The notes under the pieces: model-generated
Database searches by the model: none
Told to the model about the DNA's origin: nothing
What the model saw: only the letters and a program-made list of their open reading frames with translations
Shown here: piece by piece, positions 1-8,108 of the stretch
Position numbering within the stretch: position 1 is the first letter of the stretch
How the letters are laid out: each line of letters starts with the position of its first letter
Assembly (NCBI RefSeq): GCF_014596515.1
Contig: NZ_MSJQ01000379.1
Coordinates: 1 to 60,490, forward strand
DNA length: 60,490 nt
Direction: 5' to 3'
Origin: Streptomyces sp. CBMA156
Lineage (GTDB): Bacteria > Actinomycetota > Actinomycetes > Streptomycetales > Streptomycetaceae
Made by a program: the position numbers and the translations under genes

Positions 1-2
1 CC

Positions 3-731
3 CTCCACCTCCCCACCCCGCCGGCCGCCCCGCCCGCGCCCGCCTCCTCCCCCGTCGACCCGCGGATCGCCCTCGCCACCGGTCAGACCGCCGTCCCGGC
101 CCCGCCCGCGGTTCCCCCGGCGCCCACCGTGCCCCCGGCCCCGGCCGCGCCCGCCAAGATCACCCTGGACAAGGGCCGGGTCAGCCTGGTCAAGGGCAGC
201 TCGGTCTCCCTGGTCAAGAACGGCCGCCCGTTCCTCTCCTCGATCCGGATGGCCCTCGGCTGGAAGTCCGCCGCCCGCGGCCGCTCCGTCGACCTGGACG
301 CCTCGTGCCTCGCCTTCGACGCCCGGCACAAGCGGCTGGAGACGGCCTGGTTCATGAAGCTGAACATCTTCAACGGCGCGATCTCCCACTCCGGCGACAA
401 CCTGGTCGGCGGCGAGGGCGGCGACGACGAGGTGATCACCGTCCACCTGGAGGGCCTGCCGGCCGATGTCCACGGGCTGGTCTTCGTCGTGAACTCCTTC
501 TCCGGCCAGAAGTTCACCGACGTGCGCGACGCCTACTGCCGTCTGCTGGACGCCCGGACGGAGGAGGAACTGGTCCGCTTCGACCTCACCAACTCCGAGC
601 CGCACACCGGCGTGGTGATGTGCAAGCTGGTCCGCCGCCCCGGCGGCGAGTGGGAGATGACGGCGCTCGGCGAGTACGTCGACGGCAAGACCGCCCGGGC
701 GATGATCGAGCCGGCCGCGTCGATGCTGTAA
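3..731 (+). CDS. TerD-domain protein, 5' end outside the window
   Basis: The frame is open from the window edge, so the N terminus is missing. The first ~50 visible codons are a Pro/Ala-rich linker; a complete TerD-type domain follows (from KITLDKG to the end). It shows the family landmarks: an LGW segment, the DLDASCLAFD strand, NLVGGEGGDDEVI, and FVVNSFSGQKF. TerD domains bind calcium and belong to the tellurite/stress-resistance family, whose exact function is unresolved. A long Pro/Ala linker before a TerD domain suggests a multidomain Ter protein with another domain upstream. The domain call is secure; the architecture upstream cannot be seen. It ends with TAA just before an inverted repeat at 758-825. 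Confidence 0.85.
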   Translation, partial: LHLPTPPAAPPAPASSPVDPRIALATGQTAVPAPPAVPPAPTVPPAPAAPAKITLDKGRVSLVKGSSVSLVKNGRPFLSSIRMALGWKSAARGRSVDLDASCLAFDARHKRLETAWFMKLNIFNGAISHSGDNLVGGEGGDDEVITVHLEGLPADVHGLVFVVNSFSGQKFTDVRDAYCRLLDARTEEELVRFDLTNSEPHTGVVMCKLVRRPGGEWEMTALGEYVDGKTARAMIEPAASML

Positions 732-757
732 CCCCGCGGCGTCATGGCCGCGCCCGT

Positions 758-825
758 CGATTCACCCCTTTGAGGCATCAAGTCGTCCTCGTGGCAGCTC
801 GATTGACTCTCAGGGGGGTGAATCG
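758..825. repeat. 17-bp inverted repeat between terD-like gene and esterase gene
   Basis: The arms 758-774 (CGATTCACCCCTTTGAG) and 809-825 match in 15 of 17 positions when folded, with a 34-nt loop. It lies 27 nt after the upstream stop and 31 nt before the esterase start. It could be a terminator with an unusually long loop or an operator for the esterase promoter. No run of T follows it. Confidence 0.5.
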
Positions 826-855
826 CGCTCCTCCCCGCACCCGAGGAGGAGATCC

Positions 856-1821
856 GTGCCACGCTTCCTGTCCCGCCTCGCCGTCACCGGCACCGCGGCG
901 GTGCTCGCCGCCGGGCTGATCACCCCGACCACCGCCCAGGCCGCCGCCGGCCCCGGCGTCCGCGCCGGCTCGCTCCACTGGACGGCCCTCGGCGACTCCT
1001 ACACCGCCGGGGTCATCGAGGCCACCGGCGACGAGACCGCACCGCGCGACGGCTGCGCCAGGACCGTCGAGTCCTACCCCGAGATCATCCGCCGCGACCT
1101 GGGCTCCCTGGTCGGCCTGCGCAACGTCAGTTGCAGCGGCGCCACCACCGGCAACGTCGACGTGAGCACCCAGTCCCCGCTCGGCCGCCCGCTCCCGCCG
1201 CTCGGCACCGACCCGAACGCCCCCTACCCGGCCGTCCCGCGGCAGATCGACGCCGTCGACCCGGCCACCGACCTGATCACCGTCGGGATCGGCGGCAACG
1301 ACCTCGGCTTCGCCGAGATCCTCAAGAGCTGCATCGAACTCGGCGCCGTCCACCTCGGCCAGGGCACGCCCTGCAAGGACAAGTTCGACGCCGAACTGCC
1401 CGGCCGGTTCGACCGGTTGCGCGCCGACTACGGCCGGATGCTCGACTCACTGCACGCCAAGGCCCCGTCCGCCAGGGTCCTCACCGTCGGCTATCCGCAC
1501 CTCGTCCCCGAGAACGCCGCCCTCTGCCGGTACGGCAACCCCCTCCAGTTCGGCACCTTCACCACCGGCGACCTGGCCTGGACCCGCACCGCGCTCCTGG
1601 AGCCGCTCGACGCGCTCATCGCCCAGGTCACCGCCGCCCACGGCGACTCCTTCGTGGACCTCTACCCCGCCAGCGCGGGCCACAGCGTCTGCGACGCCGA
1701 CCACTGGCTGGACGGCGTGCTGACCAGCGTCCTCCCCCTCAGGTACGCGGTGGTGCACCCCAACGCCACCGGCCAGGCGCACACCGCCGCCCTGGTCGAG
1801 GACGCCGTCCTCGGCGGCTGA
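856..1821 (+). CDS. Secreted SGNH/GDSL esterase (lipase)
   Basis: A 321-aa exported hydrolase. Residues 1-31 form a signal peptide (two Arg, a hydrophobic stretch TAAVLAAGLI, cleavage near AQAAA). Block I GDSYT gives the nucleophile Ser48. Block III is GGND at 146-149. The catalytic His is His301 in the C-terminal HPNATGQAH motif. Paired Cys residues suggest disulfides, as in the Streptomyces scabies esterase family. The protein should cleave ester or lipid substrates outside the cell; the substrate is unknown. The GTG start is chosen because GAGGAGGA lies 6-7 nt upstream and a signal peptide follows directly. It converges with the RraA-like gene. Confidence 0.9.
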   Translation: MPRFLSRLAVTGTAAVLAAGLITPTTAQAAAGPGVRAGSLHWTALGDSYTAGVIEATGDETAPRDGCARTVESYPEIIRRDLGSLVGLRNVSCSGATTGNVDVSTQSPLGRPLPPLGTDPNAPYPAVPRQIDAVDPATDLITVGIGGNDLGFAEILKSCIELGAVHLGQGTPCKDKFDAELPGRFDRLRADYGRMLDSLHAKAPSARVLTVGYPHLVPENAALCRYGNPLQFGTFTTGDLAWTRTALLEPLDALIAQVTAAHGDSFVDLYPASAGHSVCDADHWLDGVLTSVLPLRYAVVHPNATGQAHTAALVEDAVLGG

Positions 1822-1921
1822 GACCAGGGCAGCCCCCGTACCCGCCGGCGAGACCTTCCTCCACCCGGTGGACGGCTACGTCGGCCTGCACGTCATGTAC
1901 CGCCGGCTCCGACCGGCCGGC

Positions 1922-2614
1922 CTACTCCTCGATCGCCCCGCCGACCCGCCGCAGGTGCTGCCGGAAGCTGTACGCCGGGTCGGCGGCGCGGCGCTCCAGG
2001 TACTCGTCGAAGGCGGTCTGCCGGCGCAGCGTGTCCCCGGCGGCGATCCGCCCGGCCTGCGCGCGTTCGGTCCCGGCGATCGCGCCGGCCGTCTCCAGCA
2101 CCTCCGCGACCCGGTCGGCGGGGACGAACAGCACCCCGTCCGGGTCGGCGAACACCACGTCCCCGGCGCTCACCGGGTGCGGCCCGAACTTCGCCGTCAG
2201 CAGCGCCGCCGGCTCCCGGTCGTCCAGCCGCACCGGGCCGAGCGGCAGCGCGCCGTAGCTGAACACCGGCAGCCCGATCTCCAGCAGCTCGGGGGTGTCC
2301 CGGTGCAGCCCCCACACCACGATCCCGGCCACCCCGGCGGCCCGCGCCTCCAGCACCGCGAGGTCCCCGATGCAGGCCTCGTCGGTCCGCCCGCCGTTGT
2401 CGACCACCAGCACGTCCCCGGCCGCGGCCGTCCCGTACGCCTCCAGGAACACGTCCACGCTCCCGTAGTGACGCACCGGCAGCACCCGCCCCGCCACCCT
2501 GGCCCCGGCCACCACCGACGCGACACCCACCGGCGCCACCCGCAGCCCCACCCCGAGCCGCACACAGGCGTCCGCCACCAGCGGCGTGGACAGCTCCGCG
2601 AAAGCCTTCAGCAT
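1922..2614 (-). CDS. RraA-family aldolase/decarboxylase
   Basis: A 230-aa protein of the RraA / HMG-CHA aldolase fold. The divalent-metal active-site motif D-x20-R-D is exact here (Asp84, Arg105-Asp106 in HRDT). Family members with this motif cleave 4-hydroxy-4-methyl-2-oxoglutarate or decarboxylate oxaloacetate. Members lacking it are RNase E inhibitors. An enzyme is therefore more likely than an RNase regulator, but the physiological substrate cannot be read from sequence. The ATG start has GGAGGAG 6 nt upstream. It is a single gene with no metabolic neighbours; the divergent neighbour is the Uma2 pseudogene. Confidence 0.8.
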   Translation of the reverse strand: MLKAFAELSTPLVADACVRLGVGLRVAPVGVASVVAGARVAGRVLPVRHYGSVDVFLEAYGTAAAGDVLVVDNGGRTDEACIGDLAVLEARAAGVAGIVVWGLHRDTPELLEIGLPVFSYGALPLGPVRLDDREPAALLTAKFGPHPVSAGDVVFADPDGVLFVPADRVAEVLETAGAIAGTERAQAGRIAAGDTLRRQTAFDEYLERRAADPAYSFRQHLRRVGGAIEE

Positions 2615-2761
2615 CCCGACTCCTCCCGTCGAAAAGCCAGTTCACCAGCACGGAATCCTATGGCAGGCCTCAAACTCACACCATCGAGTGGAACTCCGCC
2701 GCATACGGCATAGCCCGGCCGAGCGGCGGTCAGCGTGACGGCCATCTGAAGGAGGGGCATC

Positions 2762-3174
2762 ATGAGTGCTGTGGCGCATGAGCAACCGATCACGGGCTCC
2801 CCGACGCAGACCGGCATCCTGCTGGAGAGCTTCCTGAGCCTGCACTCCCCCGAAGGCTTCCGAGCCGAGCTCATCGAGGGAGAGATCATCGTGGCACCAC
2901 CCCCGGACGGCGATCACGAGGACCACATCAACCACCTGCTCAAGCAGGTGTGACATCCGCCAAGCCCGACCAGGACCGGATCGCCAAGCGCCACTGCTAC
3001 GCCCGCGCCGGCATCCCGCTCCACCTCCTCGTCGACCGCGAGAAGTACCAGGTCGGTCTCTTCGGCAAGCCCCACCGGGAGGAGTACACCGAGGTCCACC
3101 TGGCCGCCTTCGGCGAACCGCTCGCGCTCCCGGCGCCCTTCGGCTTCGAGCTCGACACCAAACCGTTCCTCTGA
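2762..3174 (+). pseudogene. Uma2-family (DUF820) gene with its centre deleted and frame broken
   Basis: The first part (2762-2953) reads as the N terminus of a Uma2 protein, with a GAAGGAGGGG site before the ATG. It stops right after HLLKQV. The second part (from 2950, in another frame) begins VTSAKPDQDRIAKRHCYARA and runs to the normal C terminus. An intact Uma2 protein has about 80 more residues between these points, including the acidic nuclease-fold residues and the strand ending VVEVTS. The intact paralogue at 17232-17891 shows what is missing. The parts meet across a 4-nt GTGA overlap. This looks like a central deletion. A pair of tiny translated proteins is possible but unlikely to be functional. 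Confidence 0.8.
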
Positions 3175-3246
3175 CGGCCGTTCCCGCTGACGCCGACGGC
3201 CCGCACCCCCCGTCAGGGGTGCGGGCCGCAGTTCGTGGGCGCCGGG

Positions 3247-4176
3247 TCAGCCGCGGGTGGCCATGGCGCGCAGGAAGAAGGTCAGGTTGGCCGGGCGCTC
3301 GGCGAGGCGGCGCATGAAGTAGCCGTACCACTCCTGGCCGTACGGGAGGTACACGCGCATCGTGTTGCCCTCGCCGGCGAGGCGCAGCTGCTCCTCGGGG
3401 CGGATGCCGAACAGCATCTGGTACTCGAAGGAGTCCCGCTTGCGGCCGTTCCACTGGGCCAGCTGGCCGGCGATCTTGATCATGTTGGGGTCGTGCGAGG
3501 CGATCATCGGGTAGCCCTCGCCCGCCATCAGGACCTTCAGGGCGCGGACGTACGCGAGGTCCACCTCGTGCTTGCCCTGGAAGGCGACCGACTCGGGCTC
3601 CTTGTAGGCGCCCTTGCACAGGCGCACCCGGGAGCCGGGGCCGGAGAACTCGCGGCAGTCGGCCTCGGTGCGGCGCAGGTAGGCCTGGAGGACGACGCCC
3701 AGCCAGGGGAAGTCCGCCCGCAGCTCGCGCGCGATGGCGAGGGTGGAGTCGGTGGTGGTGTGGTCCTCCATGTCGAGGGTCACCGTGGTGCCCGCGTCGG
3801 CGGCGGCCTCGCAGATGCGGCGGGCGTTCTCCAGCGCGATCTTCTCGCCGTCCACCGGGAGGAACTGGCCGACGGCCGACAGCTTGACCGACACCTCGGC
3901 GCCGGCCGCGAGGCCGGTCTCCTTGAGGGCCTTGAGCAGGTGCTCGTAGGCCTCGGCGGTGCCGGCGGCCTGGGCGGCGTCCTGGGTGTCCTCGCCGAGG
4001 TGGTCCAGGGTGACCTTGCGACCGGTGGCGATCAGGTCGTCGGTGGCGGTCACCGCGTCGTCGAGGACGTCGCCGGCGACGAAGCGCTCGACTATCGCGT
4101 GGGTCGGCGGGAACTTCTCGACCACGGTGCGGACCTGCGGGGACCGGGAGGCCGCGAGAAGGGCGGAACGGAGCAT
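3247..4176 (-). CDS. putA: Proline dehydrogenase (monofunctional, FAD-dependent)
   Basis: A 309-aa PutA-type beta/alpha barrel that oxidises L-proline to 1-pyrroline-5-carboxylate and passes electrons to quinones. Family features include TLDMEDHTTTDSTL, LQAYLRRTEADC, the FAD-site segment RLCKGAYKEP, and the substrate-binding end YLPYGQEWYGYFMRRLAERP with the paired Arg residues. The length fits monofunctional actinobacterial enzymes rather than bifunctional PutA. The ATG at 4176 is chosen because AGGAG precedes it by 6 nt; the upstream open frame is antisense-like extension. It lies about 200 nt downstream of pruA in the same direction, so the two form the proline-utilisation unit. The mycobacterial equivalent is called pruB. 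Confidence 0.92.
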   Translation of the reverse strand: MLRSALLAASRSPQVRTVVEKFPPTHAIVERFVAGDVLDDAVTATDDLIATGRKVTLDHLGEDTQDAAQAAGTAEAYEHLLKALKETGLAAGAEVSVKLSAVGQFLPVDGEKIALENARRICEAAADAGTTVTLDMEDHTTTDSTLAIARELRADFPWLGVVLQAYLRRTEADCREFSGPGSRVRLCKGAYKEPESVAFQGKHEVDLAYVRALKVLMAGEGYPMIASHDPNMIKIAGQLAQWNGRKRDSFEYQMLFGIRPEEQLRLAGEGNTMRVYLPYGQEWYGYFMRRLAERPANLTFFLRAMATRG

Positions 4177-4382
4177 CGTGACTCCTGGTGCTGGTGTTTC
4201 CAAGGGTGGCAGAAGGGCCGGGGCGGCGGTATCCGGGTGCCGCGCGCGGCGCGTCCCGGGAAGGGTGGCGGCGCGCGACGGGTGGGCGGACCGCCGCCCC
4301 GGCGGGGCGACGCCCGGCTGCGGGACCGGGCGTCGCGGGTGACCGGTGGCTACTGGACGAGCCGGCTGGTCGGAGGGGCTGG

Positions 4383-6011
4383 TCAGCCCATGTGCGGGTA
4401 GCGGTAGTCCGTCGGCGGGACGAAGGTCTCCTTGACCGAGCGGGTGGAGGTCCAGCGCGCCAGGTTCTGCTTGGCGCCCGCCTTGTCGTTGGTGCCCGAG
4501 GCCCGGCCGCCACCGAAGGGCTGCTGGCCGACGACGGCGCCGGTCGGCTTGTCGTTGATGTAGAAGTTGCCGGCGGCGAAGCGCAGCTTGTGCATCGCGT
4601 CCTGGGCCGCGGCGCGGTCCTGGGAAATGATCGCACCGGTCAGGCCGTAGGCGGACGCCGACTCCATCTGGGTCAGCATCTCCTCGTACTTCTCGTCCTC
4701 GTAGACGTACACGGCCAGGACCGGGCCGAAGTACTCGTCCTTGAAGTACTCGCTGGACGGGTCCTGGCAGACCAGGACGGTCGGGCGGACGAAGTAGCCC
4801 ACCGAGTCGTCGTAGGTGCCACCGGCGAGGACCTCGACCTGCGGGTCGGCCTGGGCGCGGTCGATGGCGGCCTTGTTCTTGGCGAAGGAGCGCTCGTCGA
4901 TGACGGCCGACATGAAGTTGGACAGGTCGCTGACGTCGCCCATGGTGAGGCCGTCGACCTCGGCGGCGAACTCGTCCTTGAGGCCGGCCCAGATCGACGC
5001 CGGGACGTAGGCCCGCGACAGCGCCGAGCACTTCTGGCCCTGGAACTCGAAGGCGCCGCGGGTCATCGCGGTCTTCAGGACCTTCGGGTCGGCGGACGGG
5101 TGGGCGACCAGGAAGTCCTTGCCGCCGGTCTCGCCGACGATCCGCGGGTAGGTGCGGTAGCCGGAGATGTTGGTGCCGACCTCGCGCCACAGGTGCTGGA
5201 AGGTGGCGGTGGAGCCGGTGAAGTGGATGCCGGCCAGCGCGGGGTGCTTGAGCGCGACCTCGGAGACGGCCAGGCCGTCGCCGGTCACCATGTTGATGAC
5301 GCCCTTGGGCAGGCCGGCCGCCTCCAGCAGCTGCATCAGCAGGTGCGCGGAGAACTGCTGGGTCGGGGACGGCTTCCACAGCACCACGTTGCCCATCAGC
5401 GCGGGCGCGGTCGGCAGGTTGCCGGCGATCGCGGTGAAGTTGAACGGGGTGATCGCGTAGACGAAGCCCTCCAGCGGGCGGTGGTCGCTGCGGTTCCACA
5501 CGCCTTCCGAGGAGATCGGCTGCTCGGCCATGATCTGGCGGGCGAAGTGCACGTTGAAGCGCAGGAAGTCGACCAGCTCGCAGGGAGTGTCGATCTCGGC
5601 CTGCTGGGCGGTCTTGGACTGGCCGAGCATGGTGGCGGCGGCCAGGGTCTCGCGCCAGGGGCCGGCCAGCAGGTCGGCGGCCCGGAGGAAGATCGCGGCG
5701 CGGGAGTCGAAGGAGAGCGCCTGCCAGGCCGGGGCCGCGGCCAGGGCAGTGTCGATGGCGTCCTGCGCGTCGGCCTGGGTGGCGTTGCGCAGGGTGCCGA
5801 GCCGAGCCGCGTGGTTGTGCGGCTGGACGACGTGGATCTCGGTGCCGCCGCCCATCCGGCGCTCACCGTTGATCGTCATGGTCAGCTGGACCGGCTCCTG
5901 GCCGCCCAGCTCCTTCAGCTTGGCCTCCAGACGAGCCCGTTCCGGGCTCCCGGGGGCGTAGCTGTGGACCGGCTCGTTCACCGGCGCGGGGACCTGGGTC
6001 ACAGCGTCCAT
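4383..6011 (-). CDS. pruA: 1-pyrroline-5-carboxylate (L-glutamate semialdehyde) dehydrogenase
   Basis: A 542-aa aldehyde dehydrogenase that converts glutamate-gamma-semialdehyde to glutamate with NAD+, the second step of proline catabolism. The catalytic Cys is in FEFQGQKCSALSRAYVP, the general-base Glu in GETGGKDFL, and NPTAL-like substrate residues sit near FGGGRASGTNDKAG. The ATG at 6011 has GAAGGAG 12-15 nt upstream; a GTG three codons earlier is possible but would be only 3 nt from that site. Upstream (6111-6165) lies a 55-nt sequence shared with the promoter of the pucR-type gene at 8109, suggesting common control. Confidence 0.92.
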   Translation of the reverse strand: MDAVTQVPAPVNEPVHSYAPGSPERARLEAKLKELGGQEPVQLTMTINGERRMGGGTEIHVVQPHNHAARLGTLRNATQADAQDAIDTALAAAPAWQALSFDSRAAIFLRAADLLAGPWRETLAAATMLGQSKTAQQAEIDTPCELVDFLRFNVHFARQIMAEQPISSEGVWNRSDHRPLEGFVYAITPFNFTAIAGNLPTAPALMGNVVLWKPSPTQQFSAHLLMQLLEAAGLPKGVINMVTGDGLAVSEVALKHPALAGIHFTGSTATFQHLWREVGTNISGYRTYPRIVGETGGKDFLVAHPSADPKVLKTAMTRGAFEFQGQKCSALSRAYVPASIWAGLKDEFAAEVDGLTMGDVSDLSNFMSAVIDERSFAKNKAAIDRAQADPQVEVLAGGTYDDSVGYFVRPTVLVCQDPSSEYFKDEYFGPVLAVYVYEDEKYEEMLTQMESASAYGLTGAIISQDRAAAQDAMHKLRFAAGNFYINDKPTGAVVGQQPFGGGRASGTNDKAGAKQNLARWTSTRSVKETFVPPTDYRYPHMG

Positions 6012-6110
6012 AGAGCGCACGCTCTCCTTCGTTCAGTGCGGGGGGATTGCCGGCGCGGGTTGCGCGCCGGCCACAGCACGAACGCTATTCCTGGCTACCG
6101 GGCCACATGA

Positions 6111-6165
6111 TTGGCCGGGCGGCTAAATTCCCCCGTACGGCATTGTCCGGCCCGACGAAGGGGGT
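6111..6165. promoter_or_regulatory. Putative PucR/PruC-type operator upstream of pruA (copy 1)
   Basis: This 55-nt stretch, 100-155 nt upstream of the pruA start, aligns without gaps to 8049-8103 upstream of the regulator gene, with 37 of 55 identical positions. Two conserved blocks, GGCTAAA at 6121 and TTGTCCGG at 6143, keep exactly the same 22-nt register in both copies. Because the genes are otherwise unrelated in their leaders, a shared binding site is the simplest reading. Confidence 0.55.
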
Positions 6166-6253
6166 CACGCCGCGGTCACGAACCGTCCCCGATCGCCCCA
6201 CCGTTCACACCACCTCGCACCACCGGCCCACGCCCCCGGCGCGGGACACCGGC

Positions 6254-7369
6254 TCACACTCCGGCGCTCGCCTTCCGGCCGTTCACCACCGCTGCTCTGG
6301 CCGCGACCTCCTCCACCACCGGCCGCCGGGCTCCCTCGTAGGCCGCCAGGGCGCTCGCCAGGTCGGGCTGCCCGGCCAGGCAGCGGGCAAGTTCGACGGC
6401 GCTCTCGGCGGCCAGCGAGACCCCCTGGCCCGAGCTGTTGGACGGGGCGTGCACCGAGTCGCCGACCAGCACCATCCGGTCGCGGTACCAGTGCGGAACG
6501 GAGGGCATGATCTCCAGCCGGGGGAAGACCTCGACGCTCGCCTCGTCCGCCGCCGCCAGGACCTCCCGGGCGGGCAGGTCCTCGGCGTGCCGCTCGCGGA
6601 CCAGCGCCAGCCAGTCCTCGCGCGACACCGCCCTGACCTGCTCCGGGGTCGGCTGCCCGGGACGCGGGATGTTGCTGAACCAGGCGGTCCCGGTGCCGTC
6701 CCGCAGCGCCCAATATCCGAAGAACGCCCGGGGCCCCTGGGCGAAGTGGATGGACTCCCCGGCCGCGCGGGGGCCGTCCAGCCGGTGCGCGCTGTGTCCA
6801 CCGATCCCGATCAGGCCGGTGTACCGGGGGCCGGGCGCGGCCGGGTCGATCAGCCCACGGACCGCGGAGCGGGTCCCGTCCGCGCCGATCACCAGGTCCC
6901 CGTCCGCGGTGGTTCCGTCGGCGAACCGGGCGGTGATGCCGGTCGTGCGTTCCTCGACGCCGGTCAGCCGCTTGGCGTACCGGACCGGGATGCCCTCCCG
7001 CCGCAGCCGCCGCTGGAGGACGGCGTACAGCTCGGCGCGCCGCATCACCCGGCCGGACACCTCGGGGAACTCGCCGAGGACACCGTTCCCGGCGTCCTCG
7101 ATGACCATCCGGTCGATGCGCTGGCCGATCGCGGCGACCTCCGCTTCGAGGCCGACGGCCGCGAGAGCCGCGAGACCGTTGGGCGCAGTCATAAAAGTTC
7201 CGCCGATGCCGCCGGCCGCGGTCGGGTAGGCCTCGAAGACCTCCGCCTCGATGCCGGCCCCGTGCAGTGCCAGCGCGGCCACCGGCCCGGCGATGCCGCC
7301 GCCGATGACCAGGGCCTTCCCGGTGGTGCGCGTGGTGGGTGCGGTCCGGATGGTGCGGGCGGTGCTCAT
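6254..7369 (-). CDS. FAD-dependent monooxygenase (PHBH fold)
   Basis: A 371-aa flavoprotein hydroxylase. The Rossmann dinucleotide motif GGGIAGPVAALALHGAG lies at about residues 22-38. The DG-type motif is in LVIGADGTRSAVR, and the second FAD motif is MVLVGDSVHAPSNSSGQG near residue 300. Such enzymes hydroxylate aromatic or polyketide-like substrates with NAD(P)H and O2; the substrate here is unknown. The ATG at 7369 overlaps the padR stop in an ATGA arrangement, so the two are translationally coupled and PadR probably controls this enzyme. This two-gene unit interrupts the proline locus. Confidence 0.85.
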   Translation of the reverse strand: MSTARTIRTAPTTRTTGKALVIGGGIAGPVAALALHGAGIEAEVFEAYPTAAGGIGGTFMTAPNGLAALAAVGLEAEVAAIGQRIDRMVIEDAGNGVLGEFPEVSGRVMRRAELYAVLQRRLRREGIPVRYAKRLTGVEERTTGITARFADGTTADGDLVIGADGTRSAVRGLIDPAAPGPRYTGLIGIGGHSAHRLDGPRAAGESIHFAQGPRAFFGYWALRDGTGTAWFSNIPRPGQPTPEQVRAVSREDWLALVRERHAEDLPAREVLAAADEASVEVFPRLEIMPSVPHWYRDRMVLVGDSVHAPSNSSGQGVSLAAESAVELARCLAGQPDLASALAAYEGARRPVVEEVAARAAVVNGRKASAGV

Positions 7370-7962
7370 TCCATCCTCCTCAGGAATTCCTGCAGGGTCC
7401 GGGTGAACTCCGGCTCCCTGAGCTGTCCGATGAGGTGCTCGGTGTAGCGTCGCTCGGCTTCCAGCAGCGCGAGGGCGTAGTCCTCCTCGACGACGAACAT
7501 CGGGTGGACGTCCATCCCGCCGACCTCGTGCAGCATGGCCCGCGAGGCGTGGATCCTCGCGTCCAGCGCCTCCAGCCGTCGGGCCAGCAGTTGCGCCGAC
7601 TCCTCGATCGGCAGTGCCGCCAGCAGGCACAGGGCCACCCCGAACGCCGGGTACTCGTGCTGTGGTTCGGCGACCAGCTCGCGCATCCAGTCGCCGAGCT
7701 CCGCCGTGCCCTCCTCGGTGAGGGCATAGACGGTGCGCTCCGGGCGCTGGGTGTCGCGGACGGTCTCCTGCTCGGCGACGAACCCGGCCTTCCGCAGCTG
7801 CTCCACGACCATGTAGAGCGAGCTGCGGTTGTACTTGATGTTCCGGTCCTTGCCCTGCTCCTTGAGCCGGCGCCCCATCTCGTACGGGTGCATCGGCTCG
7901 ATCGTGAGCTCGGCCAGGACCGCGAGGGCCAGCGGGTTCGACACCTTGCGTCGCTTCGCCAT
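7366..7962 (-). CDS. PadR-family transcriptional regulator
   Basis: A 198-aa PadR protein with an N-terminal winged helix (ALAVLAELTIEPMHPYEMGRRL; the beta-wing follows with RPERTVYALTEEG) and a long C-terminal helical dimerisation region (class PadR-s1). The ATG at 7962 is preferred because AGGA lies 8 nt upstream, while a start five codons earlier has no ribosome site. It is first in a two-gene unit and overlaps the monooxygenase by 4 nt. Nested inverted repeats at 7989-8032 lie directly upstream and are the likely autoregulatory operator. PadR proteins usually repress a neighbouring detoxification gene and release on binding a small phenolic or drug ligand. Confidence 0.88.
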   Translation of the reverse strand: MAKRRKVSNPLALAVLAELTIEPMHPYEMGRRLKEQGKDRNIKYNRSSLYMVVEQLRKAGFVAEQETVRDTQRPERTVYALTEEGTAELGDWMRELVAEPQHEYPAFGVALCLLAALPIEESAQLLARRLEALDARIHASRAMLHEVGGMDVHPMFVVEEDYALALLEAERRYTEHLIGQLREPEFTRTLQEFLRRME

Positions 7963-7988
7963 GGAGATGTTCCTCATCGATTGGTCAG

Positions 7989-8032
7989 TACCGACTATTC
8001 ATTCTCGGATAGTCAGGGTCAACTATTCGGTA
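7989..8032. promoter_or_regulatory. Nested inverted repeats, probable PadR operator
   Basis: The inner repeat is GACTAT (7993-7998) and ATAGTC (8009-8014). The outer repeat is TACCGA (7989-7994) and TCGGTA (8027-8032). The region is unusually AT-rich for this genome and lies 27-70 nt upstream of the padR start, where it would cover the promoter. PadR sites are typically AT-rich dyads of this kind. Confidence 0.55.
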
Positions 8033-8048
8033 TCGACGATCCCGAACT

Positions 8049-8103
8049 CTGTCCGCCCGGCTAAAATCAACCACATACCGTTGTCCGGGCGGATGAAGGA
8101 GGA
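8049..8103. promoter_or_regulatory. Putative PucR/PruC-type operator upstream of the regulator gene (copy 2)
   Basis: This is the partner of 6111-6165, in the same orientation. It contains a perfect 9-bp inverted repeat, TCCGCCCGG (8052-8060) and CCGGGCGGA (8085-8093), with arms 24 nt apart. The right arm ends just before the ribosome site AGGAGG (8097-8102) of the pucR-type gene. This position would suit autoregulation. Confidence 0.55.
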
Positions 8104-8108
8104 CCGGA

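Noticed and set aside
4188..6110. Plus-strand open frame across pruA.
   Set aside because: Antisense shadow of a certain aldehyde dehydrogenase gene; Gly/Val/Asp-biased composition.
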